Below are positions 1-8,976 of a stretch of 64,000 nucleotides of DNA, piece by piece (within the stretch, counting starts at the first letter, position 1; every line of letters begins with the position of its first letter). Both the position numbers and the translations under genes were made by a program. The notes beneath the pieces were generated by a model. That model saw only the letters and a list, made by a program, of their open reading frames with translations, searched no databases and was not told the origin of the DNA. Source of the DNA: CAWBBA01 sp963741625 (GTDB lineage: Bacteria > Desulfobacterota > Desulfomonilia > Desulfomonilales > Desulfomonilaceae); contig CAVUIT010000012.1 in assembly GCA_963741625.1 (NCBI GenBank), forward strand, positions 620,001 through 684,000. The letters run 5' to 3'.

Positions 1-516
1 ATCGTCGAAGCGGTGAAAAGGGTTGCTGAAGTTCCTCTCGACGTTCACCTCATGATCTCGAATCCTGACTGCTACCTGGAAGATTTTCATGATTCCGGTG
101 CGGACATTCTGACTGTTCACCCGGAAACCACATTTCATTTGCACCGCACTCTTACGAGAATTCGGGAATTGGGCATGAGAGCAGGCGTCGCTCTTAACCC
201 TTCAACGGGTCTGGGCGCCATTGAATATGTTATGCCGGAACTGGACGTGGTTATGCTCATGACGGTGAACCCTGGCTTTGGGGGTCAGTCGTTCATCCCC
301 ACCATGCTTCCCAAGGTCACGGCACTCAAACAGATGATTGATCGATCAGGATACGACGTTCTCATCGAGGTGGATGGCGGGGTGAGCCCTCAGACTGCAC
401 CGGATTTGGCGCGGAATGGCGCGGACGTATTTGTGGCGGGAAGCGCTGTTTTTGGTCATCCCCCTTACGGCGAGGTTATCAAGAAACTGAAATCTTCTAG
501 GCCGGCCGGCACGTAA
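1..516 (+). CDS. rpe: Ribulose-phosphate 3-epimerase (5' truncated)
   Basis: The reading frame is open from the first base of the window, so the N-terminus lies outside it; about 171 of the usual 215-225 residues are present. The protein interconverts ribulose-5-phosphate and xylulose-5-phosphate in the pentose phosphate pathway. The TIM-barrel landmarks are clear: DVHLMI (a metal-binding His region), NPGFGGQSF (phosphate loop), EVDGGV (catalytic Asp) and the final GADVFVAGSAVF phosphate-binding segment. It ends 33 bases before the next gene on the same strand. Confidence 0.95.
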   Translation: MVEAVKRVAEVPLDVHLMISNPDCYLEDFHDSGADILTVHPETTFHLHRTLTRIRELGMRAGVALNPSTGLGAIEYVMPELDVVMLMTVNPGFGGQSFIPTMLPKVTALKQMIDRSGYDVLIEVDGGVSPQTAPDLARNGADVFVAGSAVFGHPPYGEVIKKLKSSRPAGT

Positions 517-549
517 CATGCCTGGGCGGGCCACGAGGTAAGAGATATC

Positions 550-2289
550 ATGCAAAAAAATATACCTATTCGTGCGGTCTTAGCGATGCTTGCCGCAATG
601 CTGATTCTCTCTGCGGGCCAGTCATTTTCGGCGACTGAAAAGCGGCACGAATCTGATCGTAAATCCATCGAGTTGCCGGACCTTGAGAGGGACCCCGGCC
701 TGTTTTTTCTAATGGGCGAGCAGGCGGAAGCCCTCGGGCAAACGGAAGCCGTTCTCGAGTACTTTCGTAAAGCCCTGAAACTTGATCCCAGTTCGGCATA
801 TCTCAACACCCGTATCGCCAACCTGTTGGCTCGGAACAGGAAAGTCGCTGAGGCGTTGCTGATGGCCCGAAATGCCACCTTGTTGGACCCGCAATACGAG
901 GAGGCATACACCTTATTGGGTAAGATCTACACCATCACCGGAGATCGGACCAGGGCCATCGAAGCTTACAACAAGGCTCTGGAGCTAAAGCCGGACGAAC
1001 GGGACCTCTACGTTTTTATCGGGTCCCTCCAAGCCTCGCAGAAGCTCTTCGAGGACTCTGAGAAGACCTTCTCGAAGATGATCAAGCAGTTTCCCGACGA
1101 AAAGGAAGGATACTTTTATCTCGGCAAAGTCTACGCCGAGAACAAGCAATATGAAAAGGCAGTTGAAATTTTCAAGGCACTTGTCGATAGGGGAGCGGAC
1201 ACATCTGCTCAGGCCCATGTGGAGCTGGGAGGCATCTATTACTTGCAGAAAAATTACCCTGAAGCTGAAGAGCAATTCAGGGAGGCGGTGAAGGTGGATG
1301 CCTTCAATATCAACGCTCGGCTGAGCTTGGGCCAGGTATTGGCAAGTCAGAAGAAATACACCGAGTCGTACCAGGTATTTGAAGAGCTTTCCAAACTGGC
1401 GCCCTCCAATCTCGGCATCCAGATGAAGATGGCATTGATCCTTGCGGAGCAGAAACAGTTTGACAAAGCGAAAGAATTACTCGACCAGGTCCTTCAGACC
1501 CAGCCCGGATGGGACCAGGTTCGATTCCATCTAGGGAGGGTTCTCAGAGAACAGGGAAAATTGGACGAGGCCGAGAAGGAGTTTGTTCAGATTCGCAAAG
1601 GGCAGCCGACATTTCTCAATTCCAGGGTTATGTTGTCACTCATGTTCCTCAAGGTAAAGGATTTAGGTAAGGCCATCAGGTACATAGATGAGACAATCGA
1701 CCCGGATACAAAAGACACGGATTTTTTTCACATTAAGGGTTCTATTCTGGAGGAACTGAATCGGTACGATGAGGCATTGAATGTCTATGAGAAAGCGTTG
1801 GAGCTCGAACCGAAGAACGTGAAGATCCGCTACTCTCTGGGGAATGTTCTCGAGAAGAGCGGCCGGCGCACTCGTGCTATGGATGAAATGGAAAAAATAC
1901 TCGTTGAAAAGCCCGACGACGCGAGCGCTCTGAATTTCATCGGTTACACGTTGGCAGTGGCCGGCAAAGACCTGGCGCGCGCGGAGAGTCTGGTCCGCAA
2001 GGCAGCGACACTGAAGCCGGACGACGGCTATATCATGGATTCTTTAGGATGGATCCTCTTCAAAACCGGCAGGACCGACGAGGCGCTCGAGCACCTGGAA
2101 AAGGCGGCGGACAAAGTCAAAACAGATCCTATTGTGGCTGAACACCTGGGAGACATCTTGCTGGCAAAGGGCAAGAAACAAGATGCCCTAGAGGCCTACC
2201 GAAGGTCGCTCCAGGTGAACCCGGAAAACATGGTGATCCAGGACAAGCTTCAAAAATTGGAGCAAGACATTCAGGTTGAAAAAAAGTAA
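550..2289 (+). CDS. Secreted TPR-repeat protein
   Basis: This is a 579-residue protein with an N-terminal signal peptide (hydrophobic stretch at about residues 8-27, ending SFSA), followed almost entirely by tetratricopeptide repeats. The 34-residue repeats recur with typical A..Y..AL.L.P signatures, for example around YNKALELKPDERDLY and YEKALELEPKNVKIR. It is probably a periplasmic or lipoprotein-like scaffold. Such large TPR proteins in deltaproteobacteria often serve envelope assembly, but nothing here fixes a specific partner. Its last 14 bases overlap the TTG start proposed for the transglycosylase-like gene, suggesting translational coupling. Confidence 0.85.
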   Translation: MQKNIPIRAVLAMLAAMLILSAGQSFSATEKRHESDRKSIELPDLERDPGLFFLMGEQAEALGQTEAVLEYFRKALKLDPSSAYLNTRIANLLARNRKVAEALLMARNATLLDPQYEEAYTLLGKIYTITGDRTRAIEAYNKALELKPDERDLYVFIGSLQASQKLFEDSEKTFSKMIKQFPDEKEGYFYLGKVYAENKQYEKAVEIFKALVDRGADTSAQAHVELGGIYYLQKNYPEAEEQFREAVKVDAFNINARLSLGQVLASQKKYTESYQVFEELSKLAPSNLGIQMKMALILAEQKQFDKAKELLDQVLQTQPGWDQVRFHLGRVLREQGKLDEAEKEFVQIRKGQPTFLNSRVMLSLMFLKVKDLGKAIRYIDETIDPDTKDTDFFHIKGSILEELNRYDEALNVYEKALELEPKNVKIRYSLGNVLEKSGRRTRAMDEMEKILVEKPDDASALNFIGYTLAVAGKDLARAESLVRKAATLKPDDGYIMDSLGWILFKTGRTDEALEHLEKAADKVKTDPIVAEHLGDILLAKGKKQDALEAYRRSLQVNPENMVIQDKLQKLEQDIQVEKK

Positions 2290-3326
2290 ATTCCGATCAC
2301 TGCGTAGAGAGCTTTCTGGAATCGTGAAGCCGGCTCTTGTGGCGGCAGTTCTTCTGATTGGGGCCATCATCATATTAGGATTGTGCCCCGTATCCTCGAA
2401 TGCCGCCGGGCCGACGAAAGAGTCCAGGCCTAACTGCTCCAGGTACTCTCTTCCATCATCCATTCTTAACAAGCCGTTCCACTTTGCGGGCGAGGTGGTT
2501 CCAATTCAACGGCCCGACGTGCAGTCCCGCATTTTGCATCAGATTAATTTCCTGCTGCTTGATGCCAGAGGCGTTCTTACCGATTGGCTGTCGGAAAAAA
2601 GCCGATACGCTTGGATTTTTGACGAGGTCCTCCGGAAAGAAGGTGTTCCGGAAGAGTTTGTCCTATTTGCCCCGGTTCTGTCGGCGTTGACTCTGAAGGC
2701 CTCGTCCCGGTCAACTGTGGTTGGTTGGTGGGCCCTGGAGAAGCCCTGCGCCGCCTCTGACGGTCTCGAGATGCAGGAAGACTCTTGGCACGACGACCGA
2801 ATGGACCTTGACCTCTCCACGCGCTGCTTTGCCGCGCGGCTTAAAAATGCTCGAAAAGAATTGGGCGGGGGGAGCTGGCTGATGACTGCCGCCGCCTACA
2901 TCACGTCCACGAAAACGATCCAGGAGCTACGACAACGCTGGAATACGGATCAGTACCTGGGACATGCCGCTGCCCGAAAACGCCGAAGATTTGGTTGTGA
3001 GGTGGATCGCCCTGTGGATTATCAATGGCCACAGGGATATCTACGGTCTCAAGTTCAAGGGTGCCCCTCCCTTTACATTCGATCAAGTTACTGGCCTGGT
3101 CCTCAACAAAGATCTGACTGTAGCTGAAATCGCTCATATGACGGGCGTCCCACCGCGAGAGATCCTGGAGTTGAATCCGAGAATCAAGGTCGCAGCGCCG
3201 GCATTACCGGCCACGGCACGAGGCAAGAGTCTGTCTCACACAATTGCTGCACCCAAAGGTAAAGGCTGGGTCCTGGTGGACAAGCTAAAAAAGGGAGGTT
3301 ACGTAGCGGAATCGCCCAAGCCGTGA
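2276..3326 (+). CDS. MltD-like lytic transglycosylase, frameshifted and lacking the catalytic Glu
   Basis: Two reading frames join into one protein of about 350 residues: a TTG start at 2276, a signal/anchor segment (about residues 18-42), an SLT-type domain, and a LysM-like C-terminus (FTFDQVTGLVLNKDLTVAEI). The frame changes at about 2957, where one extra C separates TDQY from WDMPLPENAEDLV. That junction restores the W-D-x-P-L-P motif typical of MltD. In the SLT core, where MltD has V-E-S before N-P-x-A-x-S, this protein reads VLSALTLKASSRS, so the catalytic Glu is replaced by Leu. It may be a non-enzymatic peptidoglycan-binding protein or a decaying gene. The frameshift alone could be a sequencing error; the Glu substitution cannot be explained that way. 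Confidence 0.7.
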
Positions 3327-3708
3327 CTGATCCGACCCATTTACAAGTGCATGATTATGTCTATATCGGTTATCAATTTGGTTGGTACGATCTGTTTTAC
3401 CCAGCGAGACGCGGACTCATTGCGAGGAGTGAAATGACGGGGCAATCCTTTCTTCGGTGGGACGGTCCCGCACGGAACGCGGGACTGCCCATCATTTCCG
3501 GACAGGCCAGACACTTGTTCGACCAATGGGGATTGCTTCGCTGCGCTCGCAATGACACATTCGGAGGGAACCCCTGCCCCTGGACACTTCGATGCTTATC
3601 CTCTGTCTCGTTTGGTCTTGACTAGGAAAACAAAAAGCCTTAATGTTTGCACGAGGAAGATCAATATTATAGCAGAAAACGTGCCTTTTTTCATCCGGAG
3701 TTGACAGC
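3327..3708. other. Intergenic stretch containing a dispersed repeat
   Basis: No convincing gene lies in these 382 bases. Most of the middle is an inverted-repeat element (listed separately). A possible promoter is TTGACT at about 3617 followed by an AT-rich stretch leading into the hsp20 gene, but no clear -10 or heat-shock sigma-32 pattern (CTTGAA/CCCCAT) could be assigned. Confidence 0.5.
3417..3557. repeat. Dispersed inverted-repeat element, copy 1
   Basis: This is a segment of about 140 bases. Its left end reads TCATTGCGAGGAGTGAAA and continues to GGCAATCC. Its right end reads GGATTGCTTCG and continues to CTCGCAATGACA, close to the reverse complement of the left end. A shorter copy with the same ends lies at 43798-43876. 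The layout resembles a small non-autonomous (MITE- or REP-like) element; it carries no coding sequence. Confidence 0.7.
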
Positions 3709-4149
3709 ATGACACTGAACCGTTGGGATCCTCTGAGAGATCTACTGAATTTTCAGGAGAAGATGAGTCGGCTGTTGGACGTCTGCGGGGAAGAAGGAAC
3801 CTGTAAGCGCACTGCCTCTTGGTGTCCGACGGTGGACATACTTGAAACACCCGACGGCTACGTGTTCAGGGCCGAACTGCCGGGGGTGGGACGCGAGAAC
3901 ATCAATATCGAAGTTCGGGGAAACGAACTGGTCTTGTACGGTGAACGGCCTATTGAATCGGAGCCGAGAGTCGCAGCTTATCGCAGAATAGAGAGGGTCC
4001 ACGGGTTTTTTGAGCGCAGATTCCCATTGCCGGGTATCGTGGATGTGGACAAGGCCGAGGCCAGATATGTGGACGGTATTCTCGACGTCTTTCTACCAAA
4101 ATCTCAGGAAGACCGTAACCGAAGCGTCGACGTGGTTTACCTCCGCTGA
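3709..4149 (+). CDS. Hsp20/alpha-crystallin small heat-shock protein
   Basis: This 146-residue cytoplasmic holdase chaperone binds unfolding proteins without ATP. The alpha-crystallin domain spans roughly residues 40-135. Recognisable elements are P-x-V-D-I-x-E-T-x-D-x-Y near its start, the AELPGV segment, and the consensus-II-like A-x-Y-x-D-G-I-L-x-V-x-L-P near the end. The length is standard for bacterial Hsp20. It sits just upstream of a DnaJ-family gene, giving a small proteostasis pair. Confidence 0.93.
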   Translation: MTLNRWDPLRDLLNFQEKMSRLLDVCGEEGTCKRTASWCPTVDILETPDGYVFRAELPGVGRENINIEVRGNELVLYGERPIESEPRVAAYRRIERVHGFFERRFPLPGIVDVDKAEARYVDGILDVFLPKSQEDRNRSVDVVYLR

Positions 4150-4361
4150 CGCGCCCCTGAGATTCGCCTCCCCTAATTGAATTTATTCTTGAACAAGCCG
4201 GCCCCGGCGGTGCAAAAAGGGCACGTGAGTTGCATGCTACGAGGTCATTCTCGTAAGCCCATAGGGCCTGTAAAGATAAGAGGCTCGCGCAGAATTTGAG
4301 ACAAAAGAGGCTCGATGGCCCTGCCTGAGGGCCTTGAAGGGTTCCGCTGAATAGAGTTGAA

Positions 4362-5303
4362 ATGGCCAAACGTGACCCGTACAATATCCTGGGTGTGAGC
4401 CGATCAGCTTCCGATGAGGAAATCAAACGGGCTTATCGGAAACTCGCGAGGCGGCATCATCCGGATCTGAATAATAGCAGCAAGGCTTCTGAGGCCCGGT
4501 TCAAGGAGTTGGCGGAAGCCTACGAAGTCCTCGCGGACAGTGAAAAACGCCAAAGATATGACATGTTCGGCTATGAGGGCTTAGACGCAACTGCGAGGGG
4601 TTACGGTTCAGCCGGCGGCCGCGGCCCGTTCGGTCAGGCGGGATTTGGACGTTCAGGATTCGGTTTTGACTTCGGCTCTTTCACCGGAAGTTCAAAACAA
4701 GGGATGTTTGATGACATTTTCTCGGAATTTTTTCGGGCAGATGCCGACCCGCGTAACCGGAGGCGCCGACCGGCCCGTGGAGACGACCTGGGGTATGAGC
4801 TGACCATTGATTTCGAGCAGGCCTATCAAGGGGCTTCGGCAGCAGTCCGGATACTGGAGCGTAAAATCAATGTTCACATCCCTGCCGGGGTTGACTCGGG
4901 ATCCAGGATTCGGGTGCCTGGCCAGGGGGCCCCAGGCAGGCATGGCGGTCCTCCGGGCGACTTGTTCCTGGACATAATCGTTACCCCTCACCGATATTTT
5001 CGACGGGAGGGGGATCACATTTTTCTTGCCATTCCGATTACAATCGGTGAGGCAATTCTGGGTACCAAGGTAGAGATTCCCGGGCCTGACGGGCGGCTGC
5101 TTCTGAGAATTCCGCCGGGGACACAATCGGGCACGAATTTTCGCTTCAAGGGAAAAGGGTTCCCATCTCTCAGAGGTGGGGCAAGCGGCGACCTGTACGT
5201 CACTGCCCAGGTAGTAGTTCCTCAACGTGTAGACTCCGTCTCCCGAGACCTTTTGGCCGAGTTCGAGCGACGTAATCCGATCAATCCCAGGCAGGGGCTT
5301 TAA
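4362..5303 (+). CDS. DnaJ-family co-chaperone of the CbpA type
   Basis: The protein has 313 residues. A J domain occupies about residues 5-70 with the HPD tripeptide (RRHHPDL) that stimulates DnaK ATPase. A Gly/Phe-rich linker follows (about 80-115), then two C-terminal substrate-binding beta domains (about 145-300). The four CxxCxGxG zinc repeats of true DnaJ are absent, which places it with CbpA/DjlA-like type II J proteins. It follows the Hsp20 gene by about 210 bases with no gene between. Confidence 0.92.
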   Translation: MAKRDPYNILGVSRSASDEEIKRAYRKLARRHHPDLNNSSKASEARFKELAEAYEVLADSEKRQRYDMFGYEGLDATARGYGSAGGRGPFGQAGFGRSGFGFDFGSFTGSSKQGMFDDIFSEFFRADADPRNRRRRPARGDDLGYELTIDFEQAYQGASAAVRILERKINVHIPAGVDSGSRIRVPGQGAPGRHGGPPGDLFLDIIVTPHRYFRREGDHIFLAIPITIGEAILGTKVEIPGPDGRLLLRIPPGTQSGTNFRFKGKGFPSLRGGASGDLYVTAQVVVPQRVDSVSRDLLAEFERRNPINPRQGL

Positions 5304-5336
5304 CGCCGATGGGAGTGCGAGGTATGGAGAATAGCG

Positions 5337-5756
5337 ATGGAAGAGTCTGATCGACCTGACGAATTTAAGGTGACCGACAAGCGGCGATTTACCACCGAAG
5401 GGCAGTCAAAACAAGAGGCTGAAGGCGGTGAAAAGGAGACCCCGAGGCAAGACGCGCACCAAGAACCACCCCCAGAGGAACCTCGAACTGGTCCCGAAGG
5501 TGCCGAAGCTCCGCGGCCGCTTGATTTTTCAGGTTTCGTTTTGAGCCTTGCCAACACAGCCCTTTATCAACTTGGGTTCATCAAGGTATCCGAGTCTGAA
5601 GAAGTACAAAAGGATCTTCCAGGAGCACGGCAGATAATCGATATCGTAGCAATGCTCGAAGAGAAAACTCGCGGGAACCTGACGGATCAGGAGAAAAAAA
5701 TCATAACTGAGACGTTGTTTCAATTAAGGATGGCTTTTGTGGAAGCTTCCAAGTAA
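5337..5756 (+). CDS. DUF1844 domain protein
   Basis: This 139-residue soluble protein begins with a low-complexity, charged segment rich in E, K, P and Q (about residues 1-60). The compact DUF1844 domain follows: SGFVLSLANTALYQLG, then a helix-rich stretch ending LTDQEKKIITETLFQLR. DUF1844 proteins are widespread in deltaproteobacteria and other phyla, and their function is unknown. The gene starts 33 bases after dnaJ and precedes rpmB on the same strand. Confidence 0.85.
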   Translation: MEESDRPDEFKVTDKRRFTTEGQSKQEAEGGEKETPRQDAHQEPPPEEPRTGPEGAEAPRPLDFSGFVLSLANTALYQLGFIKVSESEEVQKDLPGARQIIDIVAMLEEKTRGNLTDQEKKIITETLFQLRMAFVEASK

Positions 5757-5808
5757 AATGAAAGATTACTGACTTCACATCCCAGGGGTGTGACAAGGAG
5801 AATGGTTC

Positions 5809-6003
5809 ATGTCGAGAATTTGTGAAATATGCGGGAAGCGACCGTTGAAGGGATACAACGTCAGCCACGCGCATAACCGTACCAAGAAGATATCTTATCC
5901 GAACCTCCAGAAGGTCAGGGTCATGGAATCATCCGGCCAGGTCAAAAGGGTGAAAGTCTGCACCCGCTGCATTCGGTCGAACAGGGTATCCAAGGCGCCG
6001 TAG
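5809..6003 (+). CDS. rpmB: 50S ribosomal protein L28
   Basis: This 64-residue basic protein matches bacterial L28. It has an N-terminal CEICGKRP pair of cysteines, the conserved N-x-V-S-H-A-H-N-R-T-K segment, and a C-terminal CTRCIRSN pair. The four cysteines form a putative zinc knuckle, so this is the C+ (zinc-binding) form of L28. A good ribosome-binding site (AAGGAGAA) lies 7-8 bases before the ATG. It is transcribed alone or with DUF1844, not beside rpmG. Confidence 0.96.
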   Translation: MSRICEICGKRPLKGYNVSHAHNRTKKISYPNLQKVRVMESSGQVKRVKVCTRCIRSNRVSKAP

Positions 6004-6068
6004 AAGTGCACTGCGATTCCAAGTCTATCTGAATATCGAGGTGGGGTAGCAACCGGGGGGAGGCGCGC

Positions 6069-6287
6069 CTATCGCGTCCCCGAGGATGGAACCGTTTCGA
6101 ACAGAAGCTTCCCTGTGTCGAGTTTGGGCGTGCGCTTAGACAGATAGAGCATCTCGATGCCCACGACTTTGTTGTCCGCGTTGTAATCCACGATGATACC
6201 AGGGGATACTTCTTCGGAGTCAACAATATCGGATTCGTCAAGCGTGAGATAAAGTGCGTCTGCCTCGCGGTCAATCTTTAGTTTCAT
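6069..6287 (-). CDS. DUF2283 domain protein
   Basis: This is a 72-residue protein with the typical DUF2283 opening (MKLKIDREADALYLTL, then D-E-S) and the middle G-I-I-V-D-Y-N-A-D segment. Its ATG overlaps the stop of the upstream DUF4258 gene by four bases (ATGA), so the two are translationally coupled. In many genomes DUF4258/DUF2283 pairs behave like toxin-antitoxin-type cassettes; DUF2283 would be the antitoxin-side partner. That role is inference from the family pairing. Confidence 0.85.
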   Translation of the reverse strand: MKLKIDREADALYLTLDESDIVDSEEVSPGIIVDYNADNKVVGIEMLYLSKRTPKLDTGKLLFETVPSSGTR

Positions 6288-6535
6288 AGTCTTCCCCTCA
6301 TCTTTCGGTCGAAGAACAATGTCACGACCCGCACCGGATCCACGGACCTATTGACAATTACACGGAGCACGCGACTGCCATACTCCGGTATCACAGCCAA
6401 CCGATGCTCCAGGGCTGGGTCGGTGGCATCCAATTCGACACGCTGCGGATCGCCAAGGGTTCGTTCTAGCCATTCCAGAAGAATTTTGCGCTTGGCCAGG
6501 GCATCCAGCGCGTGGTCGGTGAGCGTGTAGTTCAT
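6284..6535 (-). CDS. DUF4258 domain protein (putative toxin partner)
   Basis: This 83-residue protein opens Y-T-L-T-D-H-A-L-D-A-L-A-K-R-K-I, the H-A-x-x-R/K-x-x-x-R pattern of DUF4258. It ends with a strand-rich R-V-L-R-V-I-V-N segment and VVTLFFDRK. The family is structurally related to RelE/BrnT-like small RNases. The gene is first in a two-gene unit with DUF2283, on the strand opposite to rpmB. Confidence 0.8.
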   Translation of the reverse strand: MNYTLTDHALDALAKRKILLEWLERTLGDPQRVELDATDPALEHRLAVIPEYGSRVLRVIVNRSVDPVRVVTLFFDRKMRGRL

Positions 6536-6625
6536 CTTACCTCATGTGCGACAGTGTTGCCTCCCGATCCGCTAGCCTTTATGGTTCATTACCCCCCGTG
6601 TCGCTGCCCATTCGGACTTGACAGG

Positions 6626-8842
6626 TCACACAATTCCGAGGCGCTCGACTTTTTCTACCCCTTTGACCGTTTTGAGGGCGTTCATGACGCGGGTGAGGTG
6701 CTCCAGGTTCCGAACGGAAACCATGAAGATCCCCTGCGCCTCATGGTCATTCACTGTCTTTACGTTGGCCTGGACGATATCCGCATCGTTGGAAGAGAAG
6801 ACACCACTTATGGTAGCGAGCATGCCAGTCCTGTTTTCGGTCTGGATACCCAGCCTCACGATCCGGCGGAGGGCTTGATCCTCGTCCCAGCTCACATCGA
6901 CGATTCTCTTCGAATCAGTGGTCTGAAGATTAACGCAGTCTTCTTTGTGGATGGTGACCCCGCGTCCCCTGGTGATGAATCCCATGATAGAATCGCCAGG
7001 CAAAGGGTTGCAGCATTTCGCGAAGTTTACCATCACATCGGCCAGCCCCTGGACCCTCACGCCGCTTTTTGCGGCGCCGTGTTCCTTTCTTACATGCTTC
7101 TCTTCGACTAGAGCCGCCTTCGCCTTTTCTCGCTCCTGTGGCGGCACCAGCTTGGTGATAACAACCTTGGGGGAAAGTCTGCCGTATCCGATGGCCGCGT
7201 AAAGGTCCTCTTCAGTTTTGAAACTAAACTCGCTGGCAACCTCAAGGATTCCGCCTTCTTTTTCAGCCCGATTCAGGTCGATCCGCCACTTGCGTAGTTC
7301 TCGGTCGACGCTGTCTGTCCCCATCTGAACCGCACGTTCCCGTTCCTCCGCGAGAACAAAATGGCGGATCTTGGTCCTGGCCCGGCCTGTCTTAACGTGT
7401 TTGAGCCAATCTTTGCTCGGCTTCTGGTGGGCTGACGTGACAATCTCGACGCTGTCCCCGGTGTGCAATTCGTACTTCAACGAGACCATCTTCCCGTTAA
7501 CGCGGGCTCCTACGCACCGGTGGCCTACCTCAGTGTGAATGGAGTAGGCAAAATCCAGAGGTGTGGCCCCCTTGGGGAATTCCTTTACCTCTCCCTTGGG
7601 AGTGAAGACGTACACCTCATCCGGATAAAGATCCACTCGCACATTTTCGAAGAATTCTCGGGGATCGTCCAGGTCCTGCTGCCATTCCATCATTTGGCGC
7701 AGCCAATTGATGACTTTCGTATCTTCGGCTTCAGGGACCTTCCCTTCTTTGTAGGACCAGTGGGCCGCGATCCCTTCTTCCGCGATAAGATCCATCTCGT
7801 AAGTGCGTATCTGGATTTCTATCCTTGCGCCTTTAGGCCCGATGACCGTGGTATGGAGGGATTGGTAACCATTACTCTTTGGCATGGCTATGTAGTCTTT
7901 GAACCTGCCCGACACAGGACGCCAAAGGGAATGGATAAGGCCCAAGACGGCATAGCACTCACTGACACTGTTCAAGATTATGCGAAAAGCGGTGAGGTCG
8001 TGAACCTGGTCGAACTCCAGGTTTTGAGCCATCATCTTATGGTGTATACTATAGATGTCCTTATTACGCCCTTTGGTCACTGCATTTATGTTGTATTGCT
8101 CCAACTTCTCACGAATAATTCTCAGAACATTATTAACGTATTCTTCGGTTTGCTTTATTGTTTCATCGAGGCGAGTTTTAATGTAGTTGTACTGTTCGGT
8201 TTCAATGTATCTGAAGGCAAGGTCCTCGAGTTCCGTCCTCATCCAATAGATTCCCAGGCGTGCAGCCAGGGGCGCGTAGATCTCCATGGTTTCCCTGGCG
8301 ATTCTCTTTTGAGCCTCCGCGGGCATGGGATCGAGCGTACGCATGTTATGAAGCCGGTCAGCCAGCTTCACGAGAAGCACTCTAATGTCGCGGCTCATCG
8401 CGAGAATCATTTTGCGAAAATTCTCGGCCTGCCGCTCTTCCTTGGACTGAAACTCAATTTTACTAATCTTGGTTACGCCATCGACGAGAGTCGCAATCTC
8501 CGTGCCGAAGAAGCGTTCCAGGTCCTCAACTGTGGTTAGAGTGTCCTCCACCGTATCGTGCAAAAGGCCGGTTGCAACCGAGGCTTCATCCAGCTTCATC
8601 TGGGCAAGAATGCTAGCCACGGCTACAGGGTGCACGAGATATGGCTCGCCGGACATTCGCGTCTGGCCGACGTGGACCTGCGCGGAATAGACGTAAGCCG
8701 CTCGAATCAGGTCAAGGTCGGCATCCGGGTAATATGACTTGACCAGGTCCTGGATCTCTCCGAAACGAACGATGGGTTTACCGTCTCGACTCTTGGACGG
8801 CTGTGACGCCTTATTTTTGTCACGGTCATGCTGCACAGTCAT
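6626..8842 (-). CDS. Bifunctional (p)ppGpp synthetase/hydrolase (Rel/SpoT)
   Basis: This 738-residue stringent-response enzyme makes and degrades (p)ppGpp. The HD hydrolase domain is intact (HP at 71-72, LLHDTVEDT with HD at 95-96). The synthetase domain shows RFKDYIAMPKSNGYQSLHT. Its RxKD motif, rather than ExDD, marks the bifunctional Rel/SpoT class. A TGS domain follows (VYVFTPKGEVKEFPKGATP), then a CCNPLPGD zinc-finger-like segment and a C-terminal ACT domain. The start is supported by a compact N-terminus and by the family's usual length. It stands alone on the minus strand, 134 bases downstream of der. Confidence 0.96.
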   Translation of the reverse strand: MTVQHDRDKNKASQPSKSRDGKPIVRFGEIQDLVKSYYPDADLDLIRAAYVYSAQVHVGQTRMSGEPYLVHPVAVASILAQMKLDEASVATGLLHDTVEDTLTTVEDLERFFGTEIATLVDGVTKISKIEFQSKEERQAENFRKMILAMSRDIRVLLVKLADRLHNMRTLDPMPAEAQKRIARETMEIYAPLAARLGIYWMRTELEDLAFRYIETEQYNYIKTRLDETIKQTEEYVNNVLRIIREKLEQYNINAVTKGRNKDIYSIHHKMMAQNLEFDQVHDLTAFRIILNSVSECYAVLGLIHSLWRPVSGRFKDYIAMPKSNGYQSLHTTVIGPKGARIEIQIRTYEMDLIAEEGIAAHWSYKEGKVPEAEDTKVINWLRQMMEWQQDLDDPREFFENVRVDLYPDEVYVFTPKGEVKEFPKGATPLDFAYSIHTEVGHRCVGARVNGKMVSLKYELHTGDSVEIVTSAHQKPSKDWLKHVKTGRARTKIRHFVLAEERERAVQMGTDSVDRELRKWRIDLNRAEKEGGILEVASEFSFKTEEDLYAAIGYGRLSPKVVITKLVPPQEREKAKAALVEEKHVRKEHGAAKSGVRVQGLADVMVNFAKCCNPLPGDSIMGFITRGRGVTIHKEDCVNLQTTDSKRIVDVSWDEDQALRRIVRLGIQTENRTGMLATISGVFSSNDADIVQANVKTVNDHEAQGIFMVSVRNLEHLTRVMNALKTVKGVEKVERLGIV

Positions 8843-8976
8843 TAATCCTACAAAATTTTGGCCTTAACAGCGGTCGCCTGCTACTTTCCACGATAGCGCG
8901 GCTGACTGGAACCCTGTTCCCATCCTGTCACATTAAATATTTCGACATGCCCGACGAATTCGGCAAGCAAAGAAAC

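Noticed and set aside
4180..4215. CTTGAA followed by CCCC as a possible sigma-32 promoter before dnaJ
   Set aside because: The spacing between the boxes is about 9 bases instead of 13-14.
7463..8539. 358-residue plus-strand open frame
   Set aside because: It is entirely antisense to rel/spoT, whose catalytic motifs are intact.
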